A DNA stretch of 64,000 bases from Pseudomonas siliginis. Its GTDB lineage: Bacteria; Pseudomonadota; Gammaproteobacteria; Pseudomonadales; Pseudomonadaceae. The stretch covers positions 186,001-250,000 of the forward strand of contig NZ_JAHSTW010000011.1 in assembly GCF_019145195.1 (NCBI RefSeq), written 5' to 3'. The notes beneath the pieces are model-generated. The model saw only the letters and a list, made by a program, of their open reading frames with translations, searched no databases and was not told where the DNA came from. A program made the position numbers and the translations under genes. Within the stretch, counting starts at the first letter, position 1, and each line of letters begins with the position of its first letter. Below are positions 24,927 through 32,979 of this stretch, piece after piece.

Positions 24927-25189
24927 AAAAAACTCGCAACAGCCCAGCTCAGCGCATTGAGGTCAGCCAGATCCAACTGGTTGACCGACGACGGCGGGAT
25001 GCCGGCGCACACGGCGATGTATTTGGCCGCCACGTCCATGTCGAGGCTGACTTCTTCGCTCTTGTCGATCTTGTACGGCAGCGCCTTGATCGCTCGCACT
25101 TCCTGCACCGTCGGACGGCGCAGAACGAGTTCGGTCAGTGGCTCGCCGTGTGCTTCGATTGCTACTTGAAGCTTCACGGCGCCGCTCAT
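24893..25189 (-). CDS. Tailocin 2 tail assembly chaperone (short form)
   Basis: The 98-residue frame-0 product (KLQVAIEAHGEPLTELVLRR, DMDVAAKYIAVCAGIPPSSV, ending ASFFMSAASAPSPT) fits the first chaperone of Mu/SfV-like tails, placed between tube and tape measure. It binds the tape measure during assembly and is not in the finished particle. Its ATG overlaps the tube stop by four bases. A T-TTT-TTC heptamer near its end directs part of translation to the -1 frame. Confidence 0.85.
   Translation of the reverse strand: MSGAVKLQVAIEAHGEPLTELVLRRPTVQEVRAIKALPYKIDKSEEVSLDMDVAAKYIAVCAGIPPSSVNQLDLADLNALSWAVASFFMSAASAPSPT
24926..24932 (-). promoter_or_regulatory. -1 ribosomal frameshift site TTTTTTC
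   Basis: The heptamer T-TTT-TTC (X-XXY-YYZ form) lies in frame at codons 87-88 of the chaperone gene, and the -1 frame is open from here to the tape measure start. Confidence 0.85.
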
Positions 25190-25533
25190 TGCCAGGTCCC
25201 CTTGATGCCTTCGAATTTCAGTTCGATGGTGGCGTCGTCGCCCTTGGAAACTGGCTCCTCGACCAGATAGGCGCCGGCCAGCACGTAGACTTTGCCGTTG
25301 CTGAACTCGCAGGTGACCGTGATATCGGTGCCTTCGATCAGCTTCTTCAGCGGGAAGTCGGCGGTGTGCAGCGCGGTCACTTTGAACGACGGTGCGATGT
25401 CGGTTTCCTTGTAGAAACCGGGCACGACGGTTTCACGTTTGACGGCCATCAGCGGGGCTTCGCAGCCGCCATTGATGGTCAGTTGTGCGCCGTCGACCTT
25501 GACGTAGCAGGTGCCTGCAATCAGTTGACCCAT
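25186..25533 (-). CDS. Tailocin 2 tail tube protein (Mu gpM family)
   Basis: The 115-residue protein (MGQLIAGTCYVKVDGAQLTI, then GGCEAPLMAVKRETVVPGFY and EGTDITVTCEFSNGKVYVLA) has the length and pattern of the Mu/SfV tube family. Hexamer rings stack to form the inner tube. ATG 25533 has GGGAGA about eight bases upstream. It is separated from the sheath gene by a hairpin. Confidence 0.88.
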   Translation of the reverse strand: MGQLIAGTCYVKVDGAQLTINGGCEAPLMAVKRETVVPGFYKETDIAPSFKVTALHTADFPLKKLIEGTDITVTCEFSNGKVYVLAGAYLVEEPVSKGDDATIELKFEGIKGTWQ

Positions 25534-25556
25534 GGTGTTTCTCCCTTCAAATAAAA

Positions 25557-25575
25557 AGCCCACGCGAGGTGGGCT
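25557..25575 (-). terminator. Intrinsic terminator-like hairpin between sheath and tube genes
   Basis: On the coding strand AGCCCAC pairs with GTGGGCT over a 5-base loop and is followed by TTTTATTT. It could reduce transcription past the sheath gene. Confidence 0.6.
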
Positions 25576-25600
25576 GAATGCTTAGCGCCGACTGCGCGGA

Positions 25601-27097
25601 TCAGGCCGCGTCGTCGTACTGCAGACGGAACTGGTTGAGCAGTGCGAACACGCGCAGGCCGTTGATGTAATCCGGCGGGAACAGCACGTTCACACGGCTC
25701 GGGTCCTGCACGTCGCGCTCGACAATCAGGTGCTCGGCGAACAGCTCGGCGTTCTCCACGTGGCCTTCGAGTTCGAGTTTGGCGTACTGCGCGATCAGCT
25801 CGCCGCGAATGGTCGCCGGGGTGACGATAGGCTGGCCTGCACCGAAACGGGTACCGTCGGAGGCCAGTTTGTGGCGGCCGTATTTGCTGGTGATCACGCT
25901 TTGCAGACGACGCACGATGAACGCCGACTGGTGCATGGTTTCGCTGTCCAGATAGGAGTTGTCGGCCTGGCCGTAGGCGTTCTTCTGGTAGGTGGTGATC
26001 GAACGCTGGATGCGCACGTAACCGCCTTCGTAGTACGCAGTAGCGATGCCGTAGTTGAGCAGCGACTGACGCTCGGTCAGGGTGAAACGCTCGCTCGCCG
26101 GCGCCGGGTCGACGCCCGGCAGGCTGCCGCTTTGGGTCGGACGGCTGGCATCGGCGGAGATGAACACCGCCGTGCGTGCAGCCAGCGCGGCGGCCTGTAC
26201 CCAAAACGGTTGCGGTACGCCCGGTTCCAGCGCCTGGATGGTCATGTGCTGATCGTTGCGCGCCTGGCCTGCGGCAACCAGCGTACCGACGGTGCCGCGC
26301 TTGGCGCTGTAGACGTGACCAAACAATTGCTTGGCCCACGACCAGCGCCCGGTGCTGTCGTCCATGACCGCTTGCCAGGTGTTGAGAGTGGCCAGATCGG
26401 ACCACGGCAAGGCGATGAATTCGAAAGGCTCATCGCCCAATGCTGCGACGGCAGCGATCTGATCCGGTACACCGGCGCCGCCGGTCATGGCGGTGATTGC
26501 GCTGGTCAGACCGGCCGGAGTTTCTTCGCCGTTGCTCTTGCCCAGGCGATTGAATTGCAGGCTGATGTCGTTACCGCTGTCGCCGGTCCATTTGGCGTTC
26601 AGGGTGACCACACCTTCAGCAGCCGCAGCGCTGACTGGCAGGTCGGCAGTGGCGTTGATTTTCTGCGCCAGTGCGGTGGCCGCTTGCGCGGCGGTGGCGC
26701 CATTGACCACGGTGGCCTGCACACGCACGCCGCCGACGTATAGATTGAGCGTGCCCGCCTGAGTTGCGGTGCCGGTCAGGGTCAACACACCTTTGGCGAT
26801 AGCGCCTTCGGTGTTGTGCAGCGGCAGGCACCAGATCTCGCCGATCGGGTCGGCCTTGCGGAAGGTTTCGTACATCGAGGCGAGCATCGAGCCCTGTCCG
26901 CCGATGCTTTTCGCCAGCGCCACGCTGGAAACCAGCACCAGCTTGCCGACTTCAGTCGGGGCAATATTGTCGTTGACCTGCGCGACGATCAAACGGCGCA
27001 TGGCCGAGGTCGCGCTGTTGGCGGCCGAGTTGTCCATTTCGGCATAGAACAGCGGCACACGAATGTCCGCCGGGATGTTGCTGAATCCGATCGCCAT
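25601..27097 (-). CDS. Tailocin 2 contractile tail sheath protein (Mu gpL family)
   Basis: The 498-residue protein begins MAIGFSNIPADIRVPLFYAE, typical of Mu/SfV sheaths, with an Ig-like inserted region (about 115-200) and the conserved C-terminal domain (NYGIATAYYEGGYVRIQRSI, then FEQPIVTPATIRGELIAQY-like GQPIVTPATIRGE and NVLFPPDYINGLRVFALLNQ). It forms the outer sleeve that contracts and drives the tube through the envelope. It is unrelated in length and sequence to the 388-residue sheath of tailocin 1. Its ATG overlaps the previous stop (TAATG). Confidence 0.94.
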   Translation of the reverse strand: MAIGFSNIPADIRVPLFYAEMDNSAANSATSAMRRLIVAQVNDNIAPTEVGKLVLVSSVALAKSIGGQGSMLASMYETFRKADPIGEIWCLPLHNTEGAIAKGVLTLTGTATQAGTLNLYVGGVRVQATVVNGATAAQAATALAQKINATADLPVSAAAAEGVVTLNAKWTGDSGNDISLQFNRLGKSNGEETPAGLTSAITAMTGGAGVPDQIAAVAALGDEPFEFIALPWSDLATLNTWQAVMDDSTGRWSWAKQLFGHVYSAKRGTVGTLVAAGQARNDQHMTIQALEPGVPQPFWVQAAALAARTAVFISADASRPTQSGSLPGVDPAPASERFTLTERQSLLNYGIATAYYEGGYVRIQRSITTYQKNAYGQADNSYLDSETMHQSAFIVRRLQSVITSKYGRHKLASDGTRFGAGQPIVTPATIRGELIAQYAKLELEGHVENAELFAEHLIVERDVQDPSRVNVLFPPDYINGLRVFALLNQFRLQYDDAA

Positions 27098-27279
27098 TAT
27101 TTGGCTCCCTGTGGTTTAGCCGCTTTTGCGGTTTTGAGTGTGATATCGCCGTCAGCCAGACGCCGGCGCCACCAGGCGCTGTCCAGCACGTCACGGCCTG
27201 CAGCCGGCAACAGGTCGCCCGCCTCCGGGTCAGGTACGACACGGCCAGCGGCCGGCACTACGGTGATGCGGTTGCTCAT
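27097..27279 (-). CDS. Small tail protein, DUF2635 (Mu gp38-like)
   Basis: The 60-residue protein (MSNRITVVPAAGRVVPDPEA, then GRDVLDSAWWRRRLADGDI) shows the DUF2635 pattern V.P..GR.VPDP..G..L...G..V....WWRRRL.DGDV. It is always next to the sheath gene in Mu/SfV-like tails; its role is not established. Four-base overlap (ATGA) with the upstream gene. Confidence 0.85.
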   Translation of the reverse strand: MSNRITVVPAAGRVVPDPEAGDLLPAAGRDVLDSAWWRRRLADGDITLKTAKAAKPQGAK

Positions 27280-27860
27280 GGGGTTACGTCTCCAGAGAAA
27301 GTCATTTCCACCCGGCCATCCGGACCCGGGCGTTGCAGGTTGGGGTCGGCCGGATCGATCGCATCGACCCGCACCGTCATCCCGGTAAAGGACGACAAAG
27401 CGTCCAGTTCGCGCTCGTGCCAACTCTCCGCAGGCTGACTTGGCAGATTGCGGCCGAGCTGGAACTCGGCATAAAAACGCAGCCGATAGAACAGGCGGCT
27501 GCTGTTGATCGAGACCAGCTCGCCGCCGTCGTAGACGATGGCGCTGTAGTCGGCATCGGGCTTGAATCCCACCAGCGCGCGCCACAGTTCGGCGCGCAGG
27601 TCGTGCAACCCATCCAGCGCTTTTGTCGCGTCGGTAGCGTCAAGTACGAGGACGATTTCAAAGCGGTCGCGGATTGGTTGGGTGGTGAGGTTTTGGGCGG
27701 TGCTGTTGCTGGCCAGATCGGCGATTGCCAGCACGTGGGCCGAAGGTGTTGGCAGATCCGGATTGCCTTGCAGCAACGCCAGATCGAGGCCCACCGAAAT
27801 ATGATTGGCAAGCCCAGGGCATTGCCCACGCAGTTGCGTGAGGATCGGGGTGATCTTCAT
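27276..27860 (-). CDS. Tail terminator-like protein (Mu gp37 family)
   Basis: The 194-residue protein (MKITPILTQLRGQCPGLANH, FEIVLVLDATDATKALDGLH and RLFYRLRFYAEFQLGRN) matches the gp37-type family found first in Mu/SfV tail operons. By position it caps the end of the tube and sheath. It is the first gene of tailocin 2, after a REP doublet and with no convincing promoter of its own. Confidence 0.8.
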   Translation of the reverse strand: MKITPILTQLRGQCPGLANHISVGLDLALLQGNPDLPTPSAHVLAIADLASNSTAQNLTTQPIRDRFEIVLVLDATDATKALDGLHDLRAELWRALVGFKPDADYSAIVYDGGELVSINSSRLFYRLRFYAEFQLGRNLPSQPAESWHERELDALSSFTGMTVRVDAIDPADPNLQRPGPDGRVEMTFSGDVTP

Positions 27861-27905
27861 GGGGGTGTTCCGAAGTAAGAGAAATTACAGTGAACGCCGC
27901 AGTCC

Positions 27906-27996
27906 CTGTGGGAGCGAGCCTGCTCGCGAATGCGGTCGATCAGTCACATCGATGCTGAAGCTGACGTCTCTTTCGCGAGCAGGCTCGCTCCCACAG
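27906..27996. repeat. REP doublet at the border of tailocins 1 and 2
   Basis: CTGTGGGAGCGAGCCTGCTC faces its complement GAGCAGGCTCGCTCCCACAG. It lies exactly between the last gene of the P2-like set and the first gene of the Mu-like set. Confidence 0.92.
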
Positions 27997-28017
27997 GAAT
28001 ATGCACTCGGTTCAGGA

Positions 28018-29040
28018 TTACCGTTCCGCCTTGGGATCCAGGCACGACGCATCAATCAGGCAGCGATAGCTGTTCTCGCGACTGCCGCTGGCGGTGACCT
28101 TGTCGATCGACCAGCGTCCGCGCATGAAGTCCGGCCAGCTCTCATCGAGCAATACCAGCCCTTCGGCCGCGAGCCGTGGATCCCCCGGGCAAGTGATTTT
28201 CACTTTGTATTTCTGCCGCAACATCTTGCGTACTTCGCCCTCGCCAACTGCGATGGCATCCGCTTCGCTGGGCTGCTTCTGGCGCAGCGTCTTGAACGGC
28301 GCTACGCCAGTCTCGATCCAACGCAACACCCCGGCCGCCGCATCCCAGAAACAGGTCTTGCAGCCCTTGGCCTGCTCGCGGGCCGATTCTTCCAGCGTGG
28401 CGCTGATGAATGCGTGATCGCCGGGGCGATTGTTGTGGGTAACCGACAGCGTCACGTCCGGCAGAATCTGCCCCGACAACGACTTGGTCTGCCCGGGCCG
28501 CGCAAGCACATAGACATCGCCGTAAGGCTTGGCGACGACGTTGTATTTTTTCGCCAGACGCGTGACAAACCCCATGTCGGTCTCGTTGGACTGGTCGATG
28601 TGCTCGATGCGTATCAACGAAATCTCAGGCGCGACCCGTGGCGAAAATCCGTGCAGCTCCACCAGCTTGCGAAATAATCCACCCAGCGTCGTTGGCCCAT
28701 GACTGGCGGTGCGGCGCTGCTTGAAGCCGGTTTCATCATCCTTGCTGAATGGCGCCGCAGTGGCCACCACGGTGAGGCGAAACGGAAACAATGTCGGCGT
28801 CAGACGCGTCACTTTGAACAGGCCTTTATCGACCATTGCGGTTTCTCGATAACCGACTTGCAGGCCAATCTTGCCGCCCAGATTCGGCAACCCCTCAAGC
28901 CCCTCCAGATCGATAGTCAACGTCAGTTGATCGGACTCGAAACCGGCGGCGTCGATGTGCTCCCAACTGATCAGGCGCTGATTGAGCAGGGCCGCGTTGG
29001 CCCCGTAGATATTCACTGCCGGCGTAAATCCCAGTGCCAT
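28018..29040 (-). CDS. Tailocin 1 baseplate hub protein (P2 gpD family)
   Basis: The 340-residue protein has the gpD pattern: FTPAVNIYGANAALLNQRLI, LVGYRETAMVDKGLFKV-like GYRETAMVDKGLFKVTR, HIDQSNETDMGFVTRLAKKY and a C-terminal WPDFMRGRWSIDKVTAS. It joins the tube to the spike, the counterpart of PA0628 in the R2 pyocin. It is the last gene of tailocin 1; the R2 pyocin has an endolysin next, whereas here tailocin 2 follows. Confidence 0.93.
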   Translation of the reverse strand: MALGFTPAVNIYGANAALLNQRLISWEHIDAAGFESDQLTLTIDLEGLEGLPNLGGKIGLQVGYRETAMVDKGLFKVTRLTPTLFPFRLTVVATAAPFSKDDETGFKQRRTASHGPTTLGGLFRKLVELHGFSPRVAPEISLIRIEHIDQSNETDMGFVTRLAKKYNVVAKPYGDVYVLARPGQTKSLSGQILPDVTLSVTHNNRPGDHAFISATLEESAREQAKGCKTCFWDAAAGVLRWIETGVAPFKTLRQKQPSEADAIAVGEGEVRKMLRQKYKVKITCPGDPRLAAEGLVLLDESWPDFMRGRWSIDKVTASGSRENSYRCLIDASCLDPKAER

Positions 29041-29049
29041 TCAACCTCC

Positions 29050-29262
29050 TTAATCCCACGCCGTCGCTGCTTTGACAACGGCGGGTTTCACATCCAGTTC
29101 CGGTAGCACGATCCAGACGCCGGCGGGCAGAATCGGCCCGTGTTCGGCCAGGGTCGGGTTGAGCTTCCACAGCACTTCTTCGGCAGCGTCATCACTGCGC
29201 CCGGTTTCGCGGTAGAGCAGCAGATTCACCGAATCACCGGCCACGCTTCGTGCTTTACGCAT
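29050..29262 (-). CDS. Tailocin 1 tail protein (P2 gpX family, LysM-like)
   Basis: The 70-residue protein (VNLLLYRETGRSDDAAEEVL, then LNPTLAEHGPILPAGVWIVL and LPELD) is the typical gpX-like protein, resembling a LysM fold. In contractile tails such small proteins glue hub and tube. It overlaps the gpU-like gene by eight bases. Confidence 0.9.
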   Translation of the reverse strand: MRKARSVAGDSVNLLLYRETGRSDDAAEEVLWKLNPTLAEHGPILPAGVWIVLPELDVKPAVVKAATAWD

Positions 29263-29638
29263 TGTTGAACTCCGCCAGTTCGATGACCCAATCGACTACC
29301 ATCGCCGTGCCATCATCGATGATCTGGGTCTGGGTTTCCTGAACGCTACTGATCCGCCACAGGCCCCAGTTTCGACCAATCGCGTCGATCAACGGCAGCG
29401 GGATACGCAGCGCCTGCAAAGCTCGCAATTCATCGAGCCGATCCATGGCCACGGCGTACATCGACTTGCCGGTAATGGTCAGGGTTTCCGGTTTCTGTCC
29501 CGTCTGGCTGGACTTGGGTTTGCTGGTGAGGATCTGTATCTCGGTCCATCCGCCGTCAGACTTGCGCAGCAACTGGTGGTACGCAAAGCTGCGCGACAGG
29601 CCAAAGATGAAACTGCCCAATGCCATTTGTTGTTTCAT
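29255..29638 (-). CDS. Tailocin 1 tail protein (P2 gpU family)
   Basis: The 127-residue protein (MALGSFIFGLSRSFAYHQLL, TLTITGKSMYAVAMDRLDEL and LIDAIGRNWGLWRISSVQE) is a clear gpU member, a baseplate/tail-tip component. The ATG overlaps the tape measure stop by one base (TGATG). Confidence 0.92.
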   Translation of the reverse strand: MKQQMALGSFIFGLSRSFAYHQLLRKSDGGWTEIQILTSKPKSSQTGQKPETLTITGKSMYAVAMDRLDELRALQALRIPLPLIDAIGRNWGLWRISSVQETQTQIIDDGTAMVVDWVIELAEFNNA

Positions 29639-31611
29639 CAGGCGACTCCATCGGTCAGGGCCGCGTCGCGGCGGGTGGCGAGGGGATTGTTGGTCAGCAG
29701 CGGGGTCATTTGCATGAACTGGTTTTGCAGATGCTGCGCGACCAACATACCGATCTTGTCCGAGCTGCCGGGGTCGCTGCAGTAGACCTGGACCGAAGGT
29801 GCGTAGGTCACGTGCTGGTTAGACGCAGGGGCGCTCGCCAGATCCTTGCTCACTTGGGCGGGCGCAGAAAGCGTGTCAGGCGCGGTGATAGCAAGTCTTT
29901 CACTCAAAGCAGTTTGCGCGTTCCTGCTCGATGCCGGAATCGCCTGCGAAATCGCCTCCAGAGAAACGGTCGATGGTCCGAGGTGCGGCGTATCGACCAA
30001 TGATGCTCGTTCGCCAATTGCCATTTCCGCGCCGGCCGCAGGAGCCAGACTGGCAATCCCTGTCACCGGCTTGTCCGCTGCGAGCCTCGATGCAGAATCT
30101 GCTGTTGACGAAAGATCGGGGGGATTCGCCAGGGCGCTACCAGGTATCCGTTTGCGCAACCGGTCTTTCGCCTCATCGACACCGGCGTCCAACACAAGAT
30201 CGAATAGCTTTTTCAGGGCTGAACCCAAAACAATGACCCCCGCCGTGATCGTCGGATGGTCCTCAGCGAATTCACTTATCCTGTCGATGCCGGCACCGGC
30301 AACGCTCAGCACTTCAGGAGAGGGCGCCACCGCCTGGGCGCTGGCGATAGCCAAGCGCTCGTTTCGAGCAGTCTGAGCATTCCACTGTCCTTGCGGGGAA
30401 TTGGAGCGTGCCAGTGCAGACTGGCGCACCGAACTCCGCTCACCGATCACCGAAGTCGCGTACTGACTTTTGTCCTTTACTTGCGAAAAGGCCTCGTTGA
30501 CATCGCCCGGATTCTGCGCCAACAACTGCACCGCATTGCCGCTGTCAGCAAACAGGGTTCGCGCCAGCGTGGCGCGTTGTTCGACAGGTTTTGCGTGCAG
30601 CGCGGCAAGCACCGAGAGCAGCGCACCTTGGGCATTCTGCTTGTCGGGGTCATGCATTGCAGCGGTCACGGCAGCAGGATCAAGTCCCAACTGCTTCCAG
30701 GCGCCACGTTCGGCGGCGGAGACGCTGTCACCTTTGCCCAAGGCAGCTGAAAGGTTCTTCAACGCCTGCCCGGCATCATCTTTGCCCGTTCCGCTGTGGA
30801 GCAAGGCTGCCGACAGCGCTGCGGCCTGCTCGGGCTGCAAGCCTGCAGTGAGCGCCGCCTCGCCTGATTGCTTGAGTACGGCGCCGATGTCGGCGGACTT
30901 GACGCCACCCGGCATTTTGCCGAGCAGGTGTGTCGCATCCGCGAGGTCAAACGCCTGATCGCGAGTGAGCTTCATCGAGGTGCGCCACACCGTCATCATC
31001 TCGGCGACTTCCATCGCTGGGATTTTGAGTGCCGACGCTACGACCGCAGCGTCGCTGGCGAAGTTGAGCAGCTCAAAAGATTTGTCCGACGCGTTGGTCA
31101 GCTCATTGCCAATTCCTGAGTCGGCGGCCAGCGTTGCAACCTTGATCAGTTCGATACCGCTGGTGCCTCCCGCCGCCACCATCGGCTTACTGGCCATGAT
31201 CAAGCTCGACAGTGCGATTTCGTTGGCCTGCACTGGCGTCAATTGTGCCGCGCTACCCAGATCGGCCGCCGCCGAATAAAAGTCAATCGCCGGCCTCACA
31301 CTTTCTGGTGCCTTGGTCCGCTCGGCGGCCTCATCCGGCGCTGCCGACGCGCTGGTGGCTTCACCGTTCGCGGTGGAACTCAACGAGAGCATCCGCAAGT
31401 TGGACAATGCCAATCGCAATGAATCGATCGCTGTCGTCAACGCATCGATCCTGATACTTGCGGTGACGAGCGCCTGACTCAGCTGGGGATATTGATCGCC
31501 GATGATCGGTCCGGGGCCGGGGTTTGCCGCAGCCATGTTCAAGCGGATATCACCGGTTGCTGCGCCCCCCCGCTCATCGGCATTCATTGGCGCAAATTTG
31601 CTTTCTGCCAT
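29638..31611 (-). CDS. Tailocin 1 tape measure protein
   Basis: The 657-residue protein sets tail length for the P2-like particle. After a polar start it has a helical region (ITAIDSLRLALSNLRML-like), the tape measure core with TLAADSGIGNELTNASDKSF and LTRDQAFDLADATHLLGKMP, a hydrophobic stretch (about 460-480: HPTITAGVIVLGSALKKLFD) and an Ala/Ser-rich tail. The motif NAQTA..ERLAI occurs twice (about residues 414 and 580). It lacks the 41-residue repeats of the other tape measure. Confidence 0.9.
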   Translation of the reverse strand: MAESKFAPMNADERGGAATGDIRLNMAAANPGPGPIIGDQYPQLSQALVTASIRIDALTTAIDSLRLALSNLRMLSLSSTANGEATSASAAPDEAAERTKAPESVRPAIDFYSAAADLGSAAQLTPVQANEIALSSLIMASKPMVAAGGTSGIELIKVATLAADSGIGNELTNASDKSFELLNFASDAAVVASALKIPAMEVAEMMTVWRTSMKLTRDQAFDLADATHLLGKMPGGVKSADIGAVLKQSGEAALTAGLQPEQAAALSAALLHSGTGKDDAGQALKNLSAALGKGDSVSAAERGAWKQLGLDPAAVTAAMHDPDKQNAQGALLSVLAALHAKPVEQRATLARTLFADSGNAVQLLAQNPGDVNEAFSQVKDKSQYATSVIGERSSVRQSALARSNSPQGQWNAQTARNERLAIASAQAVAPSPEVLSVAGAGIDRISEFAEDHPTITAGVIVLGSALKKLFDLVLDAGVDEAKDRLRKRIPGSALANPPDLSSTADSASRLAADKPVTGIASLAPAAGAEMAIGERASLVDTPHLGPSTVSLEAISQAIPASSRNAQTALSERLAITAPDTLSAPAQVSKDLASAPASNQHVTYAPSVQVYCSDPGSSDKIGMLVAQHLQNQFMQMTPLLTNNPLATRRDAALTDGVA

Positions 31612-31617
31612 GCCGCT

Positions 31618-31779
31618 CTACTCCTGTTTCACGCCAAGGCGAGTGATCGCTATGTCGTAGCGGCGCAACGCCTTTTCGGCGTCCCATTCCAGAATCTCCG
31701 CTTCACTTACCGGGTAAATGAGCGGGACGATATCGAGGATTACTTCGATGTCGCGTTCCGAAAGTAGGCCGCCGGCTGG
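31618..31779 (-). CDS. -1 frame extension of the tailocin 1 chaperone (P2 gpE'-type)
   Basis: After the slippery site the -1 frame is open for 53 codons (PAGGLLSERDIEVILDIVPL, then ILEWDAEKALRRYDIAITRL) and stops seven bases before the tape measure ATG. It matches the small W....A..RYD..I pattern of P2-type E' products. The predicted fusion has 234 residues (181 + 53). Confidence 0.87.
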   Translation of the reverse strand, partial: PAGGLLSERDIEVILDIVPLIYPVSEAEILEWDAEKALRRYDIAITRLGVKQE

Positions 31780-32321
31780 TTTAAAAAATCGTCGATGCGC
31801 ACCTGCAATTGCGTCCAGTCCGGGACGGTCAGGTGGGCCAGATCGGGGATCATCAGGCCGGTGCAGTGGGCGGTGATGAATTCGGCGCGTTCCTTGGCCG
31901 TTTTCAGTTTCTTCATCACTTTGGTGGCGCGCAGCACGGGCATTTCCAGGCTCAGCGAAGTCACGGTGCGACCGGTCACGGCGAGCGGTTGCAGCAATTG
32001 CACCTGATCGGGATCGCCGGCTTTCTCAGCGTCCTCGAGCTGGTCGAGAAAGTACGCACTCGGCCGGGTCGACATCTCATGGACGTACTGGGCGATGCTC
32101 ACGTAGTCCGGACGTTTGAGTTGATCGAGCTCTTTCACCGACAGGCCGGTGGCGAGCAGCGCCAGCTCGAAGAACTGATCGTCTTCGTCATCGCCGGCGC
32201 GTTCCAGCGCATCTTTCTGTGCGGCGTAGAACAGCGGTTTGAGCTGGATCGATTCGATCTGCGAGCCATCGTCGCCGGTGATCGGCGACAGCAGTTCGTG
32301 TTGGGGTGGCATCCACGGCAT
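31740..32321 (-). CDS. Tailocin 1 tail assembly chaperone (P2 gpE-type, short form)
   Basis: The 193-residue frame-0 product (LLSPITGDDGSQIESIQLKP, then LKRPDYVSIAQYVHEMSTRP) sits between tube and tape measure, the place of gpE. Gene length and layout match the chaperone of P2-like tails in pseudomonads. ATG 32321 has AAGGA upstream; codons further upstream derive from the REP. Near its end the heptamer T-TTA-AAC sends part of the ribosomes into the -1 frame. Confidence 0.87.
   Translation of the reverse strand: MPWMPPQHELLSPITGDDGSQIESIQLKPLFYAAQKDALERAGDDEDDQFFELALLATGLSVKELDQLKRPDYVSIAQYVHEMSTRPSAYFLDQLEDAEKAGDPDQVQLLQPLAVTGRTVTSLSLEMPVLRATKVMKKLKTAKERAEFITAHCTGLMIPDLAHLTVPDWTQLQVRIDDFLNQPAAYFRNATSK
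31779..31785 (-). promoter_or_regulatory. -1 ribosomal frameshift site TTTAAAC
   Basis: The canonical heptamer T-TTA-AAC lies in frame at codons 180-181 of the chaperone gene, with the -1 frame open down to 31618. Confidence 0.9.
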
Positions 32322-32354
32322 GTATGAATTCCTTGGAGATTCGTTTGGTTCCAC

Positions 32355-32442
32355 TGTGGGAGCGAGCCTGCTCGCAAAGGCTTTGGCACATTCGTCATTG
32401 ATGTAACTGGACGACCGCTTTCGCGAGCAGCTCGCTCCCACA
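32355..32442. repeat. REP doublet between tube and chaperone genes of tailocin 1
   Basis: TGTGGGAGCGAGCCTGCTCG on the left; the right arm reads GCGAGCAGCTCGCTCCCACA and lacks one G compared with other copies. Confidence 0.9.
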
Positions 32443-32472
32443 AGGTTTTGTGATTTACCGGTAAACCGGTGT

Positions 32473-32979
32473 TTACGGCATCAACACCGCACGCCGTGCA
32501 TCACCGAGGATGTCGACGCCGTTGAGCACGAACTTCTGCGTGCGCACGTCGATGTCGATCACCGGCACGCCGTTTTCAAGGCGGTTGTAGGTGCGGCAGG
32601 ACAGTTCCAGATTGGTCTTGGGCTTCTCGCCCATTTTCACTGCGGTTTCCTCAAGGGATTTCAACTGGCCGCCGACGGTGTGGTAGGTGAACCAGGTATT
32701 GCCGTCCTGATCCTGACCAGCTTCACGCACGTTCAGCAGGATGTCGTCGCCGAGCTTCACGCCCAGCGCCAGCAGCACCTCGGCGCCGAGGCCTTGAAGG
32801 GTCAGCTTGGCGCCGAGCGCTTTGCCGCCCTTGGCCATTTCTTCGACGATGAAGCGTCCGCCGCGCATCTCTTCCATGTCGAATTCGATTTTCGGCGGGG
32901 TGAATTCCTCAACGGTCGCCGACAACGGCAGGCCTTGCAGGGTGGCCGCGATGGCCTGTCTTACGCGGTTGGTAAACAT
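32473..32979 (-). CDS. Tailocin 1 tail tube protein (P2 FII family)
   Basis: The 168-residue protein (VEEFTPPKIEFDMEEMRGGR, then LTLQGLGAEVLLALG and RTYNRLENGVPVIDIDVRTQ) is a P2 FII / PA0623-type tube protein. It is longer than the 115-residue tube of tailocin 2 and unrelated to it by eye. The ATG overlaps the sheath stop (TAATG). Confidence 0.94.
   Translation of the reverse strand: MFTNRVRQAIAATLQGLPLSATVEEFTPPKIEFDMEEMRGGRFIVEEMAKGGKALGAKLTLQGLGAEVLLALGVKLGDDILLNVREAGQDQDGNTWFTYHTVGGQLKSLEETAVKMGEKPKTNLELSCRTYNRLENGVPVIDIDVRTQKFVLNGVDILGDARRAVLMP

Noticed and set aside
31618-31740. Frameshifted pseudogene between chaperone and tape measure of tailocin 1
   Set aside because: The -1 frame is fully open and begins at a canonical slippery heptamer, so programmed frameshifting explains it better than decay.
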